Assembly (NCBI GenBank): GCA_035569235.1
Contig: DATMND010000422.1
Location: 22,379-86,378 of the forward strand
Origin: JAMXLO01 sp035569235
Lineage (GTDB): Bacteria; Pseudomonadota; Alphaproteobacteria; Acetobacterales; Acetobacteraceae
Direction of reading: 5' to 3'
DNA: 64,000 nt
A program made the translations under genes and the position numbers. The number at the start of each line of letters is the position of its first letter. Position 1 is the first letter of the stretch. Shown piece after piece: positions 1 to 7,409 of the stretch. The notes beneath the pieces were generated by a model, which had not been told where the DNA came from, did not search any database, and saw only the letters and a program-made list of their open reading frames with translations.

Positions 1-296
1 TGGCCGGTGCGGACGTTGCAGAAGGCGCAGGCGCGGGTACAGGTGTCGCCCATGATCATCATGGTGGCGTGGCGCTGGGACCAGCACTCGCCGATGTTCG
101 GGCAGGCGGCCTCCTCGCAGACCGTGACCAGGCCGTTGGCGCGCATCAGGGCGCGGGTCTCGTGGTAGATCGGATGGGTGGGCGCCTTCACCCTGATCCA
201 GGCTGGTTTCCGCTGGATAGGGTTGTCCGGCCGATGCACCTTTTCCGGATGGCGCGGCGGCGCGATGCGGTGGTCAATGACGAGGCGGGTTGTCAT
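1..296 (-). CDS. lipA: lipoyl synthase, N-terminal part (runs off the left edge)
   Basis: Radical-SAM enzyme that inserts two sulfurs into octanoyl groups on lipoyl-dependent enzymes in the cytoplasm. Only about 98 residues are in the window. The reverse strand reads MTTRLVIDHR from an ATG at 296. It contains the LipA-specific auxiliary cluster motif C-x4-C-x5-C (CEEAACPNIGEC) and then the radical-SAM motif in MGDTCTRACAFCNVRTG (C-x3-C-x2-C). Both motifs and their spacing are diagnostic of LipA. The gene continues beyond base 1. The region upstream carries one copy of a direct repeat (337-415). Identification is very secure. Confidence 0.95.
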   Translation of the reverse strand, partial: MTTRLVIDHRIAPPRHPEKVHRPDNPIQRKPAWIRVKAPTHPIYHETRALMRANGLVTVCEEAACPNIGECWSQRHATMMIMGDTCTRACAFCNVRTG

Positions 297-336
297 GGCG
301 GGGCAGATGTGGCGGGCGGGGGAGGGGGCGTCAAGC

Positions 337-415
337 ACGGTTCGTGGGTGGGCTGGCGTTGGGCCAACTTCGTCTCACGGTGTTATTGCATGAGACGGTG
401 TTGCGAGGGCCGAGC
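337..415. repeat. direct repeat copy A (about 78 bp)
   Basis: This stretch matches 971-1047 at an offset of 634 bp with roughly seven mismatches by eye. Both copies keep an internal inverted repeat GTCTCA-N13-TGAGAC. Copy A lies directly behind the truncated hepT remnant and upstream of lipA; copy B lies upstream of mntA. The pair frames the nucleotidyltransferase/HEPN locus. Confidence 0.75.
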
Positions 416-421
416 AATGCG

Positions 422-592
422 TCACGGCATTACGTATGCCATAGGCAGAACACCACGGATGACTGCGTCCTGCGTCTTGGTATCAAGCGTGAAAGCCGCA
501 TGATCGAGGCCCTCGGTATAGGCGCCGATCCGTTCGATGGCCGCGATGATATGCTGACGATAGTCGCGCAGGCGAAGTGCCGGCCCAATCAT
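422..592 (-). pseudogene. truncated HepT-like HEPN toxin
   Basis: This 56-codon frame starts with an ATG that overlaps the stop of the nucleotidyltransferase gene by 4 bp (ATGA at 592-589), the usual mntA-hepT arrangement. It reads MIGPALRLRDYRQHIIAAIE, then a stretch ending QDAVIR, matching the first half of HepT/DUF86 proteins. After QDAVIR it diverges and stops. The second half of the family (normally about 110 residues in total), including the R-x4-6-H RNase motif, is absent. No continuation is visible in the ~120 bp downstream, which is instead the direct repeat. I read it as a broken toxin gene. Confidence 0.75.
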
Positions 593-879
593 ATCGGGAC
601 GGCGTCGCGCAGCACGCGTTGCCGCATTGCGTCGGGGAGGGCGTCCGGGGTCGCGACATCCACCCTGATGCCGAGCAGCTCGCTCAGTTCGGCGATGATT
701 GCACCCACATCGAACAGCGACATCTTGTCGTGCGGATCGACCAGCAGGTCGAGATCGCTGTCCTCGGTGTCCTCGCCGTACGCCACCGAACCGAAGACCC
801 GTGGATTTTCGGCGCGATGCGCAGCCACCACCTGACGGATGGCTACCCGATGCTCGGCGAGGAGTTCGGACGGTCGCAT
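589..879 (-). CDS. MntA-like minimal nucleotidyltransferase (antitoxin of an MNT/HEPN pair)
   Basis: A 96-residue protein beginning MRPSELLAEH. It carries the minimal nucleotidyltransferase signature GSVAYGEDTEDSDLDLLVD, i.e. G-S-x10-D-x-D with all metal-binding acids present. In characterised MntA-HepT systems this enzyme AMPylates and silences the HEPN RNase. The frame extends upstream to an ATG at 951, but MRPSELL is the usual family start. The overlapping toxin gene is truncated, so the antitoxin may now be an orphan. A second, degenerate copy of its C-terminus lies at 2014-2157. Confidence 0.85.
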   Translation of the reverse strand: MRPSELLAEHRVAIRQVVAAHRAENPRVFGSVAYGEDTEDSDLDLLVDPHDKMSLFDVGAIIAELSELLGIRVDVATPDALPDAMRQRVLRDAVPI

Positions 880-970
880 ATTGAAGGCTCTCAGGGGCAG
901 GGGCCTACCATACATGAAAAATGGCCGCACCAGTTCAGGCGCATTGTGCATGCTGGTGGTGTGCTGAAGG

Positions 971-1047
971 ACGGTTGGTGGGTGCGCTGGCGCTGGGTCA
1001 GCTTCGTCTCACGGAGTTATTGCATGAGACGGTGTTGCGAGGGGCGA
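971..1047. repeat. direct repeat copy B (about 78 bp)
   Basis: Second copy of the repeat at 337-415, with the same internal GTCTCA-N13-TGAGAC inverted repeat. It sits about 90 bp upstream of the mntA start and may contain its promoter or operator, or mark the edge of an inserted or duplicated segment. Confidence 0.75.
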
Positions 1048-1081
1048 GAATGAGCGTGAGTGGACGGCGGACAGTGGTTAA

Positions 1082-1807
1082 TCAGTCGGCTGCCGCGGCC
1101 AGGGGTTCGGCAGGACTGTCGAGGGCGCGCAAGGTTGGGCTGGTGCCGGTGACGATGGCGCGCACAAGTTCGGCCGAGGGTGGCCCGAAACCGCACTTGT
1201 CCGGCACACCGCCCTGGGACCGGATCAACGCCGCACGGCGCGGATAGGTGAGCGCATACAGATCGGCCTCGGCAACCGGGTCGGGCCGCGGGGGCACTTC
1301 CTCCACCGTTGCGGACGGTGGCGGCGGTTCTGCGATTGCGTCGGGCGGGGTGCGGCGCAGTGCTTCCGCCATCAGGCCAAGCGCACAATGCTCAACCCCG
1401 GCGGCCCGGTCGGCCGCGGCGCTGTCTGACGCGAGTTCCTGGCGTGCCGACTGGACGCGCTGAAGCAGCGACCGTGTGGCGCGCGCCTGGCGCATCATGC
1501 TGGCGGCATGGCCGGTGCACTTCAGGACGAAGTTGGGGTCGCCAGGATACTTGCGCGCCAGCCGCAGGCATTCCATCGCCTGGGCGTTGGCGGCGACATA
1601 CTGAGCGGCCAGGTCGGCTTCGTCGGCATTGGCCGGCAGCAGGCAGGCCACCTGCGCGATGGCAGCGTTGTCGCGGCGGGCAAGGTCTTCTCGCGTGTCG
1701 CTGACCGGCCGCAGCGCAGCGCGCAGCGTGTGGATGACCTGGTAGTAGGCGTCGCTGGGGGGCTGGCGGGTGAGGTCGGGGTGCTGAGGTTCCGAGTGCG
1801 TGTCCAT
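1082..1807 (-). CDS. hypothetical protein, 241 aa
   Basis: I do not recognise a named family. The protein (MDTHSEPQHP start) is predicted to be soluble and mostly helical. The first 140 residues are rich in Ala, Arg, Gln and Leu and include ACLLPANADEADLAAQYVAA and a cluster of Met/Arg/Gln consistent with a helical bundle. Around residues 165-185 there is a Pro-rich linker (AEPPPPSATVEEVPPRPDP), followed by a basic tail with LTYPRRAALIR. It is bounded by a TA remnant on each side, in the accessory left end of the window. The putative promoter places transcription start at or very near the ATG. It could be a transposon- or plasmid-derived accessory protein; function unknown. Confidence 0.65.
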   Translation of the reverse strand: MDTHSEPQHPDLTRQPPSDAYYQVIHTLRAALRPVSDTREDLARRDNAAIAQVACLLPANADEADLAAQYVAANAQAMECLRLARKYPGDPNFVLKCTGHAASMMRQARATRSLLQRVQSARQELASDSAAADRAAGVEHCALGLMAEALRRTPPDAIAEPPPPSATVEEVPPRPDPVAEADLYALTYPRRAALIRSQGGVPDKCGFGPPSAELVRAIVTGTSPTLRALDSPAEPLAAAAD

Positions 1808-1813
1808 ACCGGC

Positions 1814-1842
1814 ATCATGGTGTTAGTACTGATCGCTGTCAA
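1814..1842 (-). promoter_or_regulatory. sigma70-like promoter, possibly leaderless
   Basis: On the minus strand a perfect TTGACA (1842-1837) is followed after 17 bp by CATGAT (1819-1814), which matches TATAAT at four of six positions. The -10 edge is only six bases from the start codon at 1807, so transcription would begin at about the A of the ATG. A separate TATAAT occurs further upstream at 1853-1848 without a good -35. Prediction only. Confidence 0.4.
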
Positions 1843-1886
1843 GGGTTATTATAGCTATCAGAATGAGAAGATCGAAATGAGAAGAT

Positions 1887-1999
1887 ATTGAAACCGCAGA
1901 TGAACGCAGATGAACGCAGATGAACGCAGATAAGAGACCGGGGCGAGCACCGGCAGAGCAACCGCACCGGAATCATCCGCGTGCATCTGCGGTTTCAAT
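1887..1999. repeat. intergenic element with 10-bp tandem repeats and 16-bp inverted ends
   Basis: The unit TGAACGCAGA occurs three times in tandem at 1901-1930. A 16-bp arm at 1887-1902 (ATTGAAACCGCAGATG) has a perfect inverted partner at 1984-1999, giving a ~113-bp palindromic element. Sequences of the CGCAGATGAACGCAGAT type are scattered in intergenic DNA of many proteobacteria. No gene is visible inside it. Confidence 0.7.
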
Positions 2000-2013
2000 T
2001 TTCTGACTAACCA

Positions 2014-2157
2014 CTATCGTAGTGCTACAGTATCGCGCAGGACGCGCTGGCGTATCGGTCCGGGCAGAACAGCGGGTGTGACGACGCCCACCCGTATGCC
2101 GAACGGCTCTTTCACCTCGGCGATGATAGCGGCCGCATCAACCAACGACGCGGCAAT
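2014..2157 (-). pseudogene. C-terminal remnant of a second MntA-like nucleotidyltransferase
   Basis: Read on the minus strand directly after the stop codon of the zinc-ribbon gene (2160-2158) and in the same frame, 47 codons encode a sequence with AAAIIAEVKEPFGIRV followed by RQRVLRDTVAL. This aligns well with the C-terminus of the MntA-like protein at 589-879 (GAIIAELSELLGIRV and RQRVLRDAVPI). The catalytic N-terminal half is missing, replaced by the zinc-ribbon gene. It is too short to be functional. Confidence 0.7.
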
Positions 2158-2508
2158 TCAGTCTACGGAGCCAATAGGACCAGGCTCATCAGACGATTCG
2201 TCATCGCCGTTCCTTACAAAATCCTCCGCATCCTCGCGCGTCTTAAATTCTGCGATCAACTCGTAATCGTCTGTGTCCTCGGCGTCATCCGGCATCCTTA
2301 ATACCAAGAATGTCCCATTATGCTCTTGGACGATCTCGGTCACATCGATGCTATTATATGGTTCCATGTGTCGAGAGCCGCAATGGGGACAATCGTCATC
2401 GCAAGTGGCCGACCATTCGTCCTCCCATTCAAGCTTGCAATCTTCGCACAAGTACTGGTTGATGAACCAAGCCATCCCACACCCAACTTGCAGTTCGATA
2501 GACGTCAA
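2158..2508 (-). CDS. small acidic zinc-ribbon protein, 116 aa
   Basis: The N-terminal half has two knuckles, CEDC near residues 21-24 and CPHCG near 40-44, which suggests one bound zinc. The C-terminal half is strongly acidic (DDAEDTDDYE, EDAEDF, DDESSDEPG). The first ATG at 2508 overlaps the stop of the DpnI-like gene (ATGA), implying translational coupling; an internal start at MAWFINQY is also possible. Base composition is poorer in GC than the core genes, like its partner. In pneumococcus the DpnI gene is also followed by a small gene of unknown role (dpnD), but I see no clear similarity. A role as accessory or DNA-binding partner of the nuclease is inference. Confidence 0.8.
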   Translation of the reverse strand: MTSIELQVGCGMAWFINQYLCEDCKLEWEDEWSATCDDDCPHCGSRHMEPYNSIDVTEIVQEHNGTFLVLRMPDDAEDTDDYELIAEFKTREDAEDFVRNGDDESSDEPGPIGSVD

Positions 2509-3287
2509 CTCGACCTATCGGTCAGTCTATACATCCCTCTACCGACAAAATCAAGATATCCGCTGTCACGCAAGACCTGTAATTTTTGTCGAATCTTTGC
2601 TCTGACGTGCCGATTGCCCGGGTATGCATTGCCGAGTGTATTTTCAAAGCTGTAGACATCGTCCAAGGAAAACTGGCGCTTATCGAGCTGTTCGATACAA
2701 CGCATCACGTGCAGCAGCCATCCCTTTGCTTCCGAATCTCGCTGCGAGCGGAGGAACAGAGTGCGCCGCCATCTCTCTAGGACGTCAGCTTTCGGCTCAA
2801 TTACTCCGTTCCTTACTATGGCTATCCGTCCAGCATACGGAATGTCCTGAAGCAATATCCTGCATCCGATCCAACCCTTGCGCTGAGCCGTCTGAGAAAG
2901 TGGCCTTCTCTCCTCGATCATCTCCCGCGAGAAGAAGTGCGCAGGGATAATAAACAGATCAGTGACGATCAGATTTCTGGCATTGTAATTAAGAAAAAAG
3001 AAATTCGGATTTGTGTTTTCAGTGACGCATTGGATCATCGTCCTATAGCCGCCATCTTCCACCTTTGCGCCGAAGTGTGACCGTTTGCTTTTCAGCTCAT
3101 AGTCTTCCTTGCAAGCAGGACAGAAGAAATCTCCAACGGGACGATTGTTCCGGTATCTCTCAATGTGAGGATTCCCGCAGTTTGGGCAGTACAACTGGCT
3201 ACCAAGCCAATGTTCGCTCAATATCCTTGTGCGTTGGCCACCACTCTTGTAGGCGGCGGCCAGCGCTTCTTGGAAGGAAAGGTCCAT
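2505..3287 (-). CDS. DpnI-type methyl-directed restriction endonuclease
   Basis: At 260 aa it is collinear with pneumococcal DpnI (254 aa), which cuts GATC only when the adenine is methylated. Zinc cysteines fall at C34, C37, C56 and C59. The PD-(D/E)xK residues fall at D53, E64 and K66 within NNRPVGDFFC and YELKSK, at the numbers used in DpnI. NPNFFFLNY, the QRKGWIGC stretch and the C-terminal winged-helix segment ending in a GRGMYRL-like motif also match. It should destroy incoming DNA from Dam-positive donors and requires a host without Dam methylation. It lies in a lower-GC patch beside TA fragments and forms a two-gene operon with the zinc-ribbon gene. Identification is firm; exact specificity is inferred. 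Confidence 0.93.
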   Translation of the reverse strand: MDLSFQEALAAAYKSGGQRTRILSEHWLGSQLYCPNCGNPHIERYRNNRPVGDFFCPACKEDYELKSKRSHFGAKVEDGGYRTMIQCVTENTNPNFFFLNYNARNLIVTDLFIIPAHFFSREMIEERRPLSQTAQRKGWIGCRILLQDIPYAGRIAIVRNGVIEPKADVLERWRRTLFLRSQRDSEAKGWLLHVMRCIEQLDKRQFSLDDVYSFENTLGNAYPGNRHVRAKIRQKLQVLRDSGYLDFVGRGMYRLTDRSS

Positions 3288-3619
3288 GTTGTCCGTTGCC
3301 GCGCCTGTGCTGATTCGCGGCAGCTATCTACCACGTCGCCGCGCCGATGTTATCCCGTAACCAAAATGTGTGATTCACCTATGCGCGTTAGCAGCGCCTC
3401 GTGCGTCGGCTGCCTCGTTGGACACATTGTGCTGCTATAGCAAACAAACACAACATGCCGCCCGCGTTCAGTGCGGTCACGACGATATCGCCGAGGTCGC
3501 GGTGCGAGATGGCGGTTGGCCAGACTCCGGGTTGGCATGGCCATGGCACTTGAGTTGCCGCCCCGCCCGCATCGCCAAGCATATCCACGCCGCAGCACGC
3601 CTGATAGAAGACCCGCCGC
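3288..3619. other. intergenic region, no gene recognised
   Basis: The 332 bp between the divergent DpnI-like gene and yicC contain only short unconvincing frames. It marks the change from the lower-GC accessory patch back to high-GC core sequence and presumably holds both promoters. No clear -35/-10 pair was identified by eye. Confidence 0.5.
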
Positions 3620-4510
3620 ATGAGTGCCCCTCTCGCCTCGATGACAGGATTCGCCCGCACCGAAGGCAGCGCCGCCGGCCTTGCCTGGGCGTGGGAACTG
3701 CGCAGCGTCAATGGCAGGGGGCTCGACCTGCGCCTCCGCCTGCCGCCCGGCTGGGACGCGCTGGAGCCCGCCCTGCGCGACGCGGCCGGCAAGGCGCTGA
3801 AGCGCGGCAACGTCACCGCCAATCTCGCGATCAAGCGGGAGAACGAGCCGCGGCTGGTTGCCGACCCCGCGGCGCTGGAACAGGCGCTTGCCCTGGCGCT
3901 CGATCTGCATTCGCGCATTCCCGGCAGTCCGGTGCCTCGGGCCGAGGCGCTGCTGGGCCTTCCTGGGGTGCTGCGGCCGGCGCAGGCCGACGAAGCGGAC
4001 GGCAGGGCAGGGGCGACGGCACAGGTGCAGGCGGGCTTCGCCGAGGGTCTGGCGGCACTGGTCACGGCCCGGCGGGCCGAGGGCTCGCGGCTTGGCGTGA
4101 CGCTGGCGGGGCTGCTGCGGGAGATCGCGGCCCTTCATGGTCAGGCAGCGGCGGAAGCTGCCGATCAGCCGGCGGCGCAGCGAGCCCGGGTGATGGAGAA
4201 CCTGCAGGCATTGCTGCGCGAGGCGCCCTCGTTGCCGGAGGAGCGCATCGCGCAGGAGGTCGCGTTGCTTGCCGCCCGCTCCGATGTGCGCGAGGAACTC
4301 GACCGGCTGGCAAGCCACATCCAGGCGGCGCACGCGCTGCTGGATGAGGCGGCGAACATCGGCCGCCGCTTCGACTTCCTGGTGCAGGAATTCAACCGCG
4401 AGGCCAACACGCTGTGCAGCAAGTCCGCGTCGGTGGCGCTGACCGCCACCGGGCTGAAGCTGAAGGCCACGATCGAACAGTTGCGCGAGCAGGTGCAGAA
4501 CATCGAATGA
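3620..4510 (+). CDS. yicC: YicC family endoribonuclease
   Basis: A 296-aa full-length YicC/YloC protein. The N-terminus MSAPLASMTGFARTEG carries the family hallmark SMTGFAR, then WELRSVNGRGLDLRLRLP. The C-terminal DUF1732 part includes DFLVQEFNREANTLCSKS and ends in the conserved IEQLREQVQNIE. E. coli YicC has been described as an endoribonuclease that helps degrade the small RNA RyhB. The gene is followed 94 bp later by gmk, a pairing conserved widely in bacteria, so the two are probably co-transcribed. Confidence 0.95.
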   Translation: MSAPLASMTGFARTEGSAAGLAWAWELRSVNGRGLDLRLRLPPGWDALEPALRDAAGKALKRGNVTANLAIKRENEPRLVADPAALEQALALALDLHSRIPGSPVPRAEALLGLPGVLRPAQADEADGRAGATAQVQAGFAEGLAALVTARRAEGSRLGVTLAGLLREIAALHGQAAAEAADQPAAQRARVMENLQALLREAPSLPEERIAQEVALLAARSDVREELDRLASHIQAAHALLDEAANIGRRFDFLVQEFNREANTLCSKSASVALTATGLKLKATIEQLREQVQNIE

Positions 4511-4603
4511 TACCGGGCACCAATGACGCTGACGCTCCGGGTTGGCGTTCTGCGCCATGACGGTGTTGTATCGATTGATGCGATGCGCTCGGGGGCAGCC
4601 GGT

Positions 4604-5227
4604 ATGAGTGCCGTGGCGCGGCGCGGTGTCTGCCTAGTGCTGGCGGCGCCCTCGGGTGCGGGCAAGACGGCGATCGCCGATGCGCTGCTGGCGAGCGAGC
4701 CTGACCTGCTTCGGTCGGTCAGCGTCACGACACGCCCGCCGCGTCCCGCGGAAATCGACGGCGTGCATTATCGTTTCTGCGATCAGGCCGTATTCGATCG
4801 AATGGTCGCGGCGGGCGAACTGCTGGAGTGGGCCCGTGTGCTCAACCGCCACTGCTACGGCACGCCGCGCGCGCCGGTGGAGCAGGCGCTGGGGGCCGGC
4901 CGCGACATGGTTTTCGATATCGATTGGCAGGGCCATCGCCAGTTGCGCGCGGCTCTGCCCGGCGACGTGGTCGGCGTCTTCATTCTGCCGCCCACGCTCG
5001 CCGCGCTGGACGATCGACTGCGCGGGCGCTCCGCCGAGGATACGGCGGAAATCGCCCGGCGCATGCGTCTGGCTCTGGACGAGATCAGCCATTGGCAGGA
5101 ATTCGACCACGTCGTGGTGAATGAGGATTTTCCCTGCGCTGTCGCCTCGGTGCGTGCCGTGCTGCACGCCGCGCGTCTCGTTACCGCGCGGCAGACCGGA
5201 TTGCAGGATTTCGTCAGAGATCTGTAG
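4604..5227 (+). CDS. gmk: guanylate kinase
   Basis: Phosphorylates GMP to GDP using ATP in the cytoplasm. The P-loop APSGAGKT is near residue 15, and the GMP-binding segment TRPPRPAEIDGVHYRF and the FDIDWQG motif follow. From the ATG at 4604 (MSAVARRG) the protein is 207 aa, the normal family length. The frame also has an upstream ATG at 4523 that would add 27 unconserved residues. A purine-rich GGGGGCA precedes the chosen start. Its 3' end overlaps the convergent rsmA gene by 14 bp. Confidence 0.95.
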   Translation: MSAVARRGVCLVLAAPSGAGKTAIADALLASEPDLLRSVSVTTRPPRPAEIDGVHYRFCDQAVFDRMVAAGELLEWARVLNRHCYGTPRAPVEQALGAGRDMVFDIDWQGHRQLRAALPGDVVGVFILPPTLAALDDRLRGRSAEDTAEIARRMRLALDEISHWQEFDHVVVNEDFPCAVASVRAVLHAARLVTARQTGLQDFVRDL

Positions 5228-6053
5228 CCTGGGTAGCGATCAACCGCGCCAGGCGATCGAATTCCGCCACCGTGAGCGTCTCGGCGCGCCGATCCGGTGC
5301 AATGCCTGCGGTACGCAGCAGGGTCTCGCCGCCCAGCGGCTTCAGCGCGCCGCGCAGCATCTTGCGCCGTTGGCCGAATGCCGCCGCGGTCAGACGTTCC
5401 ATCTGTGCGAACAGCGCCGGGGCGGGTTGTGTCGCATGCGGTGTGAACCCGACAATTGCGGAAAAAACCTTCGGCGGCGGCACAAAGGCGGCTGGCGGAA
5501 TACGCAGCAACAGCTCCGTGCGACACGTCCACTGGGCGAGCACGGACAGCCGCCCGTAGGCCGATGTGTCCGGTTCGGCGCAGATCCGCTCGGCGACCTC
5601 CTGCTGGAACATCAGCGTGAGGCGTTCGAACGCGCTGGCCTGGCGCAGCCAGCCGACCAGCAACGGCGTCGCAATGTTGTAGGGCAGATTGGCGACGATC
5701 TGCCGAGGGGGCGGAACGAGCGCGGCGGCATCACTCGCCAGCGCATCCGCCGCGACGACATGCAGGCGGGGTTCCAGCTCGGCCAGTTCCTGCATCGCCG
5801 CGATGGCGCGCCGATCGATCTCCAGGACGGTCACGCTTGCGGCCTCGGACGCCAGCAGCGCCCGCGTCAATCCGCCTGGTCCCGGCCCCACCTCGACGAC
5901 ATGCCGCCCGTCCAGTGGCCCGGCCTCTCGGACGATGCGTGCCGTGAGGTTGGCGTCGAGCAGGAAATGCTGTCCGAGCGCCCGGCGTGCCGCCATCCCG
6001 TGCCGCGCGATAACCTCGCGCAGTGGCGGATGCAGCGGCGTGCGTAAGTTCAC
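5214..6053 (-). CDS. rsmA: 16S rRNA (adenine(1518)-N6/adenine(1519)-N6)-dimethyltransferase
   Basis: KsgA/RsmA dimethylates two adjacent adenines in the 3' hairpin of 16S rRNA using SAM. The 279-aa protein shows the SAM motif VEVGPGPGGLTRAL and the N6-adenine methyltransferase motif NLPYNIA. The RALGQHFLLD N-terminal signature is also present. Start is a GTG overlapping the surA stop (GTGA, 6053-6050), so translation is coupled. In many alphaproteobacteria pdxA lies between surA and ksgA; here it does not. Confidence 0.95.
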   Translation of the reverse strand: MNLRTPLHPPLREVIARHGMAARRALGQHFLLDANLTARIVREAGPLDGRHVVEVGPGPGGLTRALLASEAASVTVLEIDRRAIAAMQELAELEPRLHVVAADALASDAAALVPPPRQIVANLPYNIATPLLVGWLRQASAFERLTLMFQQEVAERICAEPDTSAYGRLSVLAQWTCRTELLLRIPPAAFVPPPKVFSAIVGFTPHATQPAPALFAQMERLTAAAFGQRRKMLRGALKPLGGETLLRTAGIAPDRRAETLTVAEFDRLARLIATQATDL

Positions 6054-7390
6054 GCCCCGCCGGTGCGCATCTCGATGGCGGCGTGGCGGCGCAGATTGGC
6101 AAGCATCTGGCGCGAGAGAAGCTCCACGCGTTCGTTGAGCAGCTGCGCCCGCACCTCCTGCGGGGTCGCCTGCGCAAGGTTCTTCTCCTCGCGCGAACAG
6201 ACAATCAGCACGGCGATGCCGTCGTTCGCCACCAGCGGCTGGCTGGCGCGGTCGAACGGCAGCGTCGCGAGCACCTGGCGGAATGCCGGTGGGTTGACCG
6301 TCTCCAGCCGGACCTCGCCGGGATCGACAGGCCGTGTCTGGTTGTTCGCCTTGGCGACCTGTTCCATCTGCTCGCAGCTGTGCACGCTGGCGCTGATGCC
6401 GCGCGCCTTCTCCAGCGCCTGCTTCTGCAGCTCGGTCGGCGCCTGCGGGTTCAGGGCACTGACGAACGGCAGGAACAGCTGGCGCAGCGACACGGCTGTG
6501 CCGACCTCGCGGCCGATCTCGCGCTTGGCCTGAAGTGTCACGATGGAAAACCCGCCCGGCACCTTCACGGGGTTGCTGATTGCGCCCACCGGCATCTGCG
6601 ACGCCAGGCGCGCCACCTCCGGATCGAGCTGGTTCGGCTGCACCCAGCCGAGCTCACCGCCCTGCAACGCGGTCTGGTTCTGGCTGAACTGCGCGGCGAC
6701 CACCGGGAACGCGGCGCCGGCACGCAGCTCGGTGATCACCGTTTCGGCGAAGCGCTGCGCATCGGCGGAATTGGCGGGGTCATCCACCGGAATGAATATC
6801 TCGCCGAGCCGGTATTCGGGCTTGCCGACCTGCTGTGCCAGCAGCCGTTGCTGGTCCGCCACCTCCGCATCGGTGATCGTCACCTTGTCGCCTAGCTGTT
6901 CGCGGAGCACCCGGGTCCAGCCAAGCTGCGTGCGAATCTGGTCGATCAGCGTGAGCTGGCTGACGCCGTCCGTCGCGAGCTTCTGTCGCAGTGCGCCGGG
7001 CTGCATGCCATTGCGCGTTTCGATGTCGTGGATCGATTCGGCGATCATCTTATCCTGTATCACGATCTTGCGGCGCAGCACTTCCTGCATGCGCAGCCGT
7101 TCGTCGATCAGCTGGCGGGTTATCTGCTGCCTGAGCCGGTCGAGCACATCCGGCGTGAGCGGCAGGCCGGTGGAGAGGGCGAATAGCCGGGTGCGGTTGG
7201 TGACGTCGGCATTGGTGATCACGTCGCCATTCACCACGGCGACGATCCGTGTCGCCTGCGCCGTTGGGGGCGGCGGGACGGGTGCGGCGGCAAGGGCGGC
7301 CACCGACCACGCAAGGGACAAGGCCAGGGCCGCCCAGAATGCGCGCCAGCGGGGCATGCCTAGGCGTTCAGCGAACACCGTGCGTTTCAT
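6050..7390 (-). CDS. surA: periplasmic peptidyl-prolyl isomerase SurA
   Basis: Chaperone for outer-membrane proteins, including LptD. The protein from ATG 7390 (MKRTVFAERL) has a signal peptide whose hydrophobic stretch AFWAALALSLAWSVAALAAA is followed by the mature SurA N domain (VAVVNGDVITNADV). A parvulin-like domain lies around residues 195-290 (RLGEIFIPV, GGELGWVQP). A GGGAGG ribosome site 8 bp before 7390 decides the start over upstream codons. It lies directly downstream of lptD and overlaps rsmA. About 446 aa, normal for the family. Confidence 0.93.
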   Translation of the reverse strand: MKRTVFAERLGMPRWRAFWAALALSLAWSVAALAAAPVPPPPTAQATRIVAVVNGDVITNADVTNRTRLFALSTGLPLTPDVLDRLRQQITRQLIDERLRMQEVLRRKIVIQDKMIAESIHDIETRNGMQPGALRQKLATDGVSQLTLIDQIRTQLGWTRVLREQLGDKVTITDAEVADQQRLLAQQVGKPEYRLGEIFIPVDDPANSADAQRFAETVITELRAGAAFPVVAAQFSQNQTALQGGELGWVQPNQLDPEVARLASQMPVGAISNPVKVPGGFSIVTLQAKREIGREVGTAVSLRQLFLPFVSALNPQAPTELQKQALEKARGISASVHSCEQMEQVAKANNQTRPVDPGEVRLETVNPPAFRQVLATLPFDRASQPLVANDGIAVLIVCSREEKNLAQATPQEVRAQLLNERVELLSRQMLANLRRHAAIEMRTGGA

Positions 7391-7409
7391 GACATGGACC
7401 TCCCGATCG

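Noticed and set aside
1895..1934. Tandem 10-bp repeats as a CRISPR array
   Set aside because: Units are contiguous without spacers.
3350..4558. Long minus-strand open frame (402 codons) across yicC
   Set aside because: It is the mirror of a strongly conserved gene in high-GC DNA; its translation is Arg/Gln/Ala-rich without motifs.
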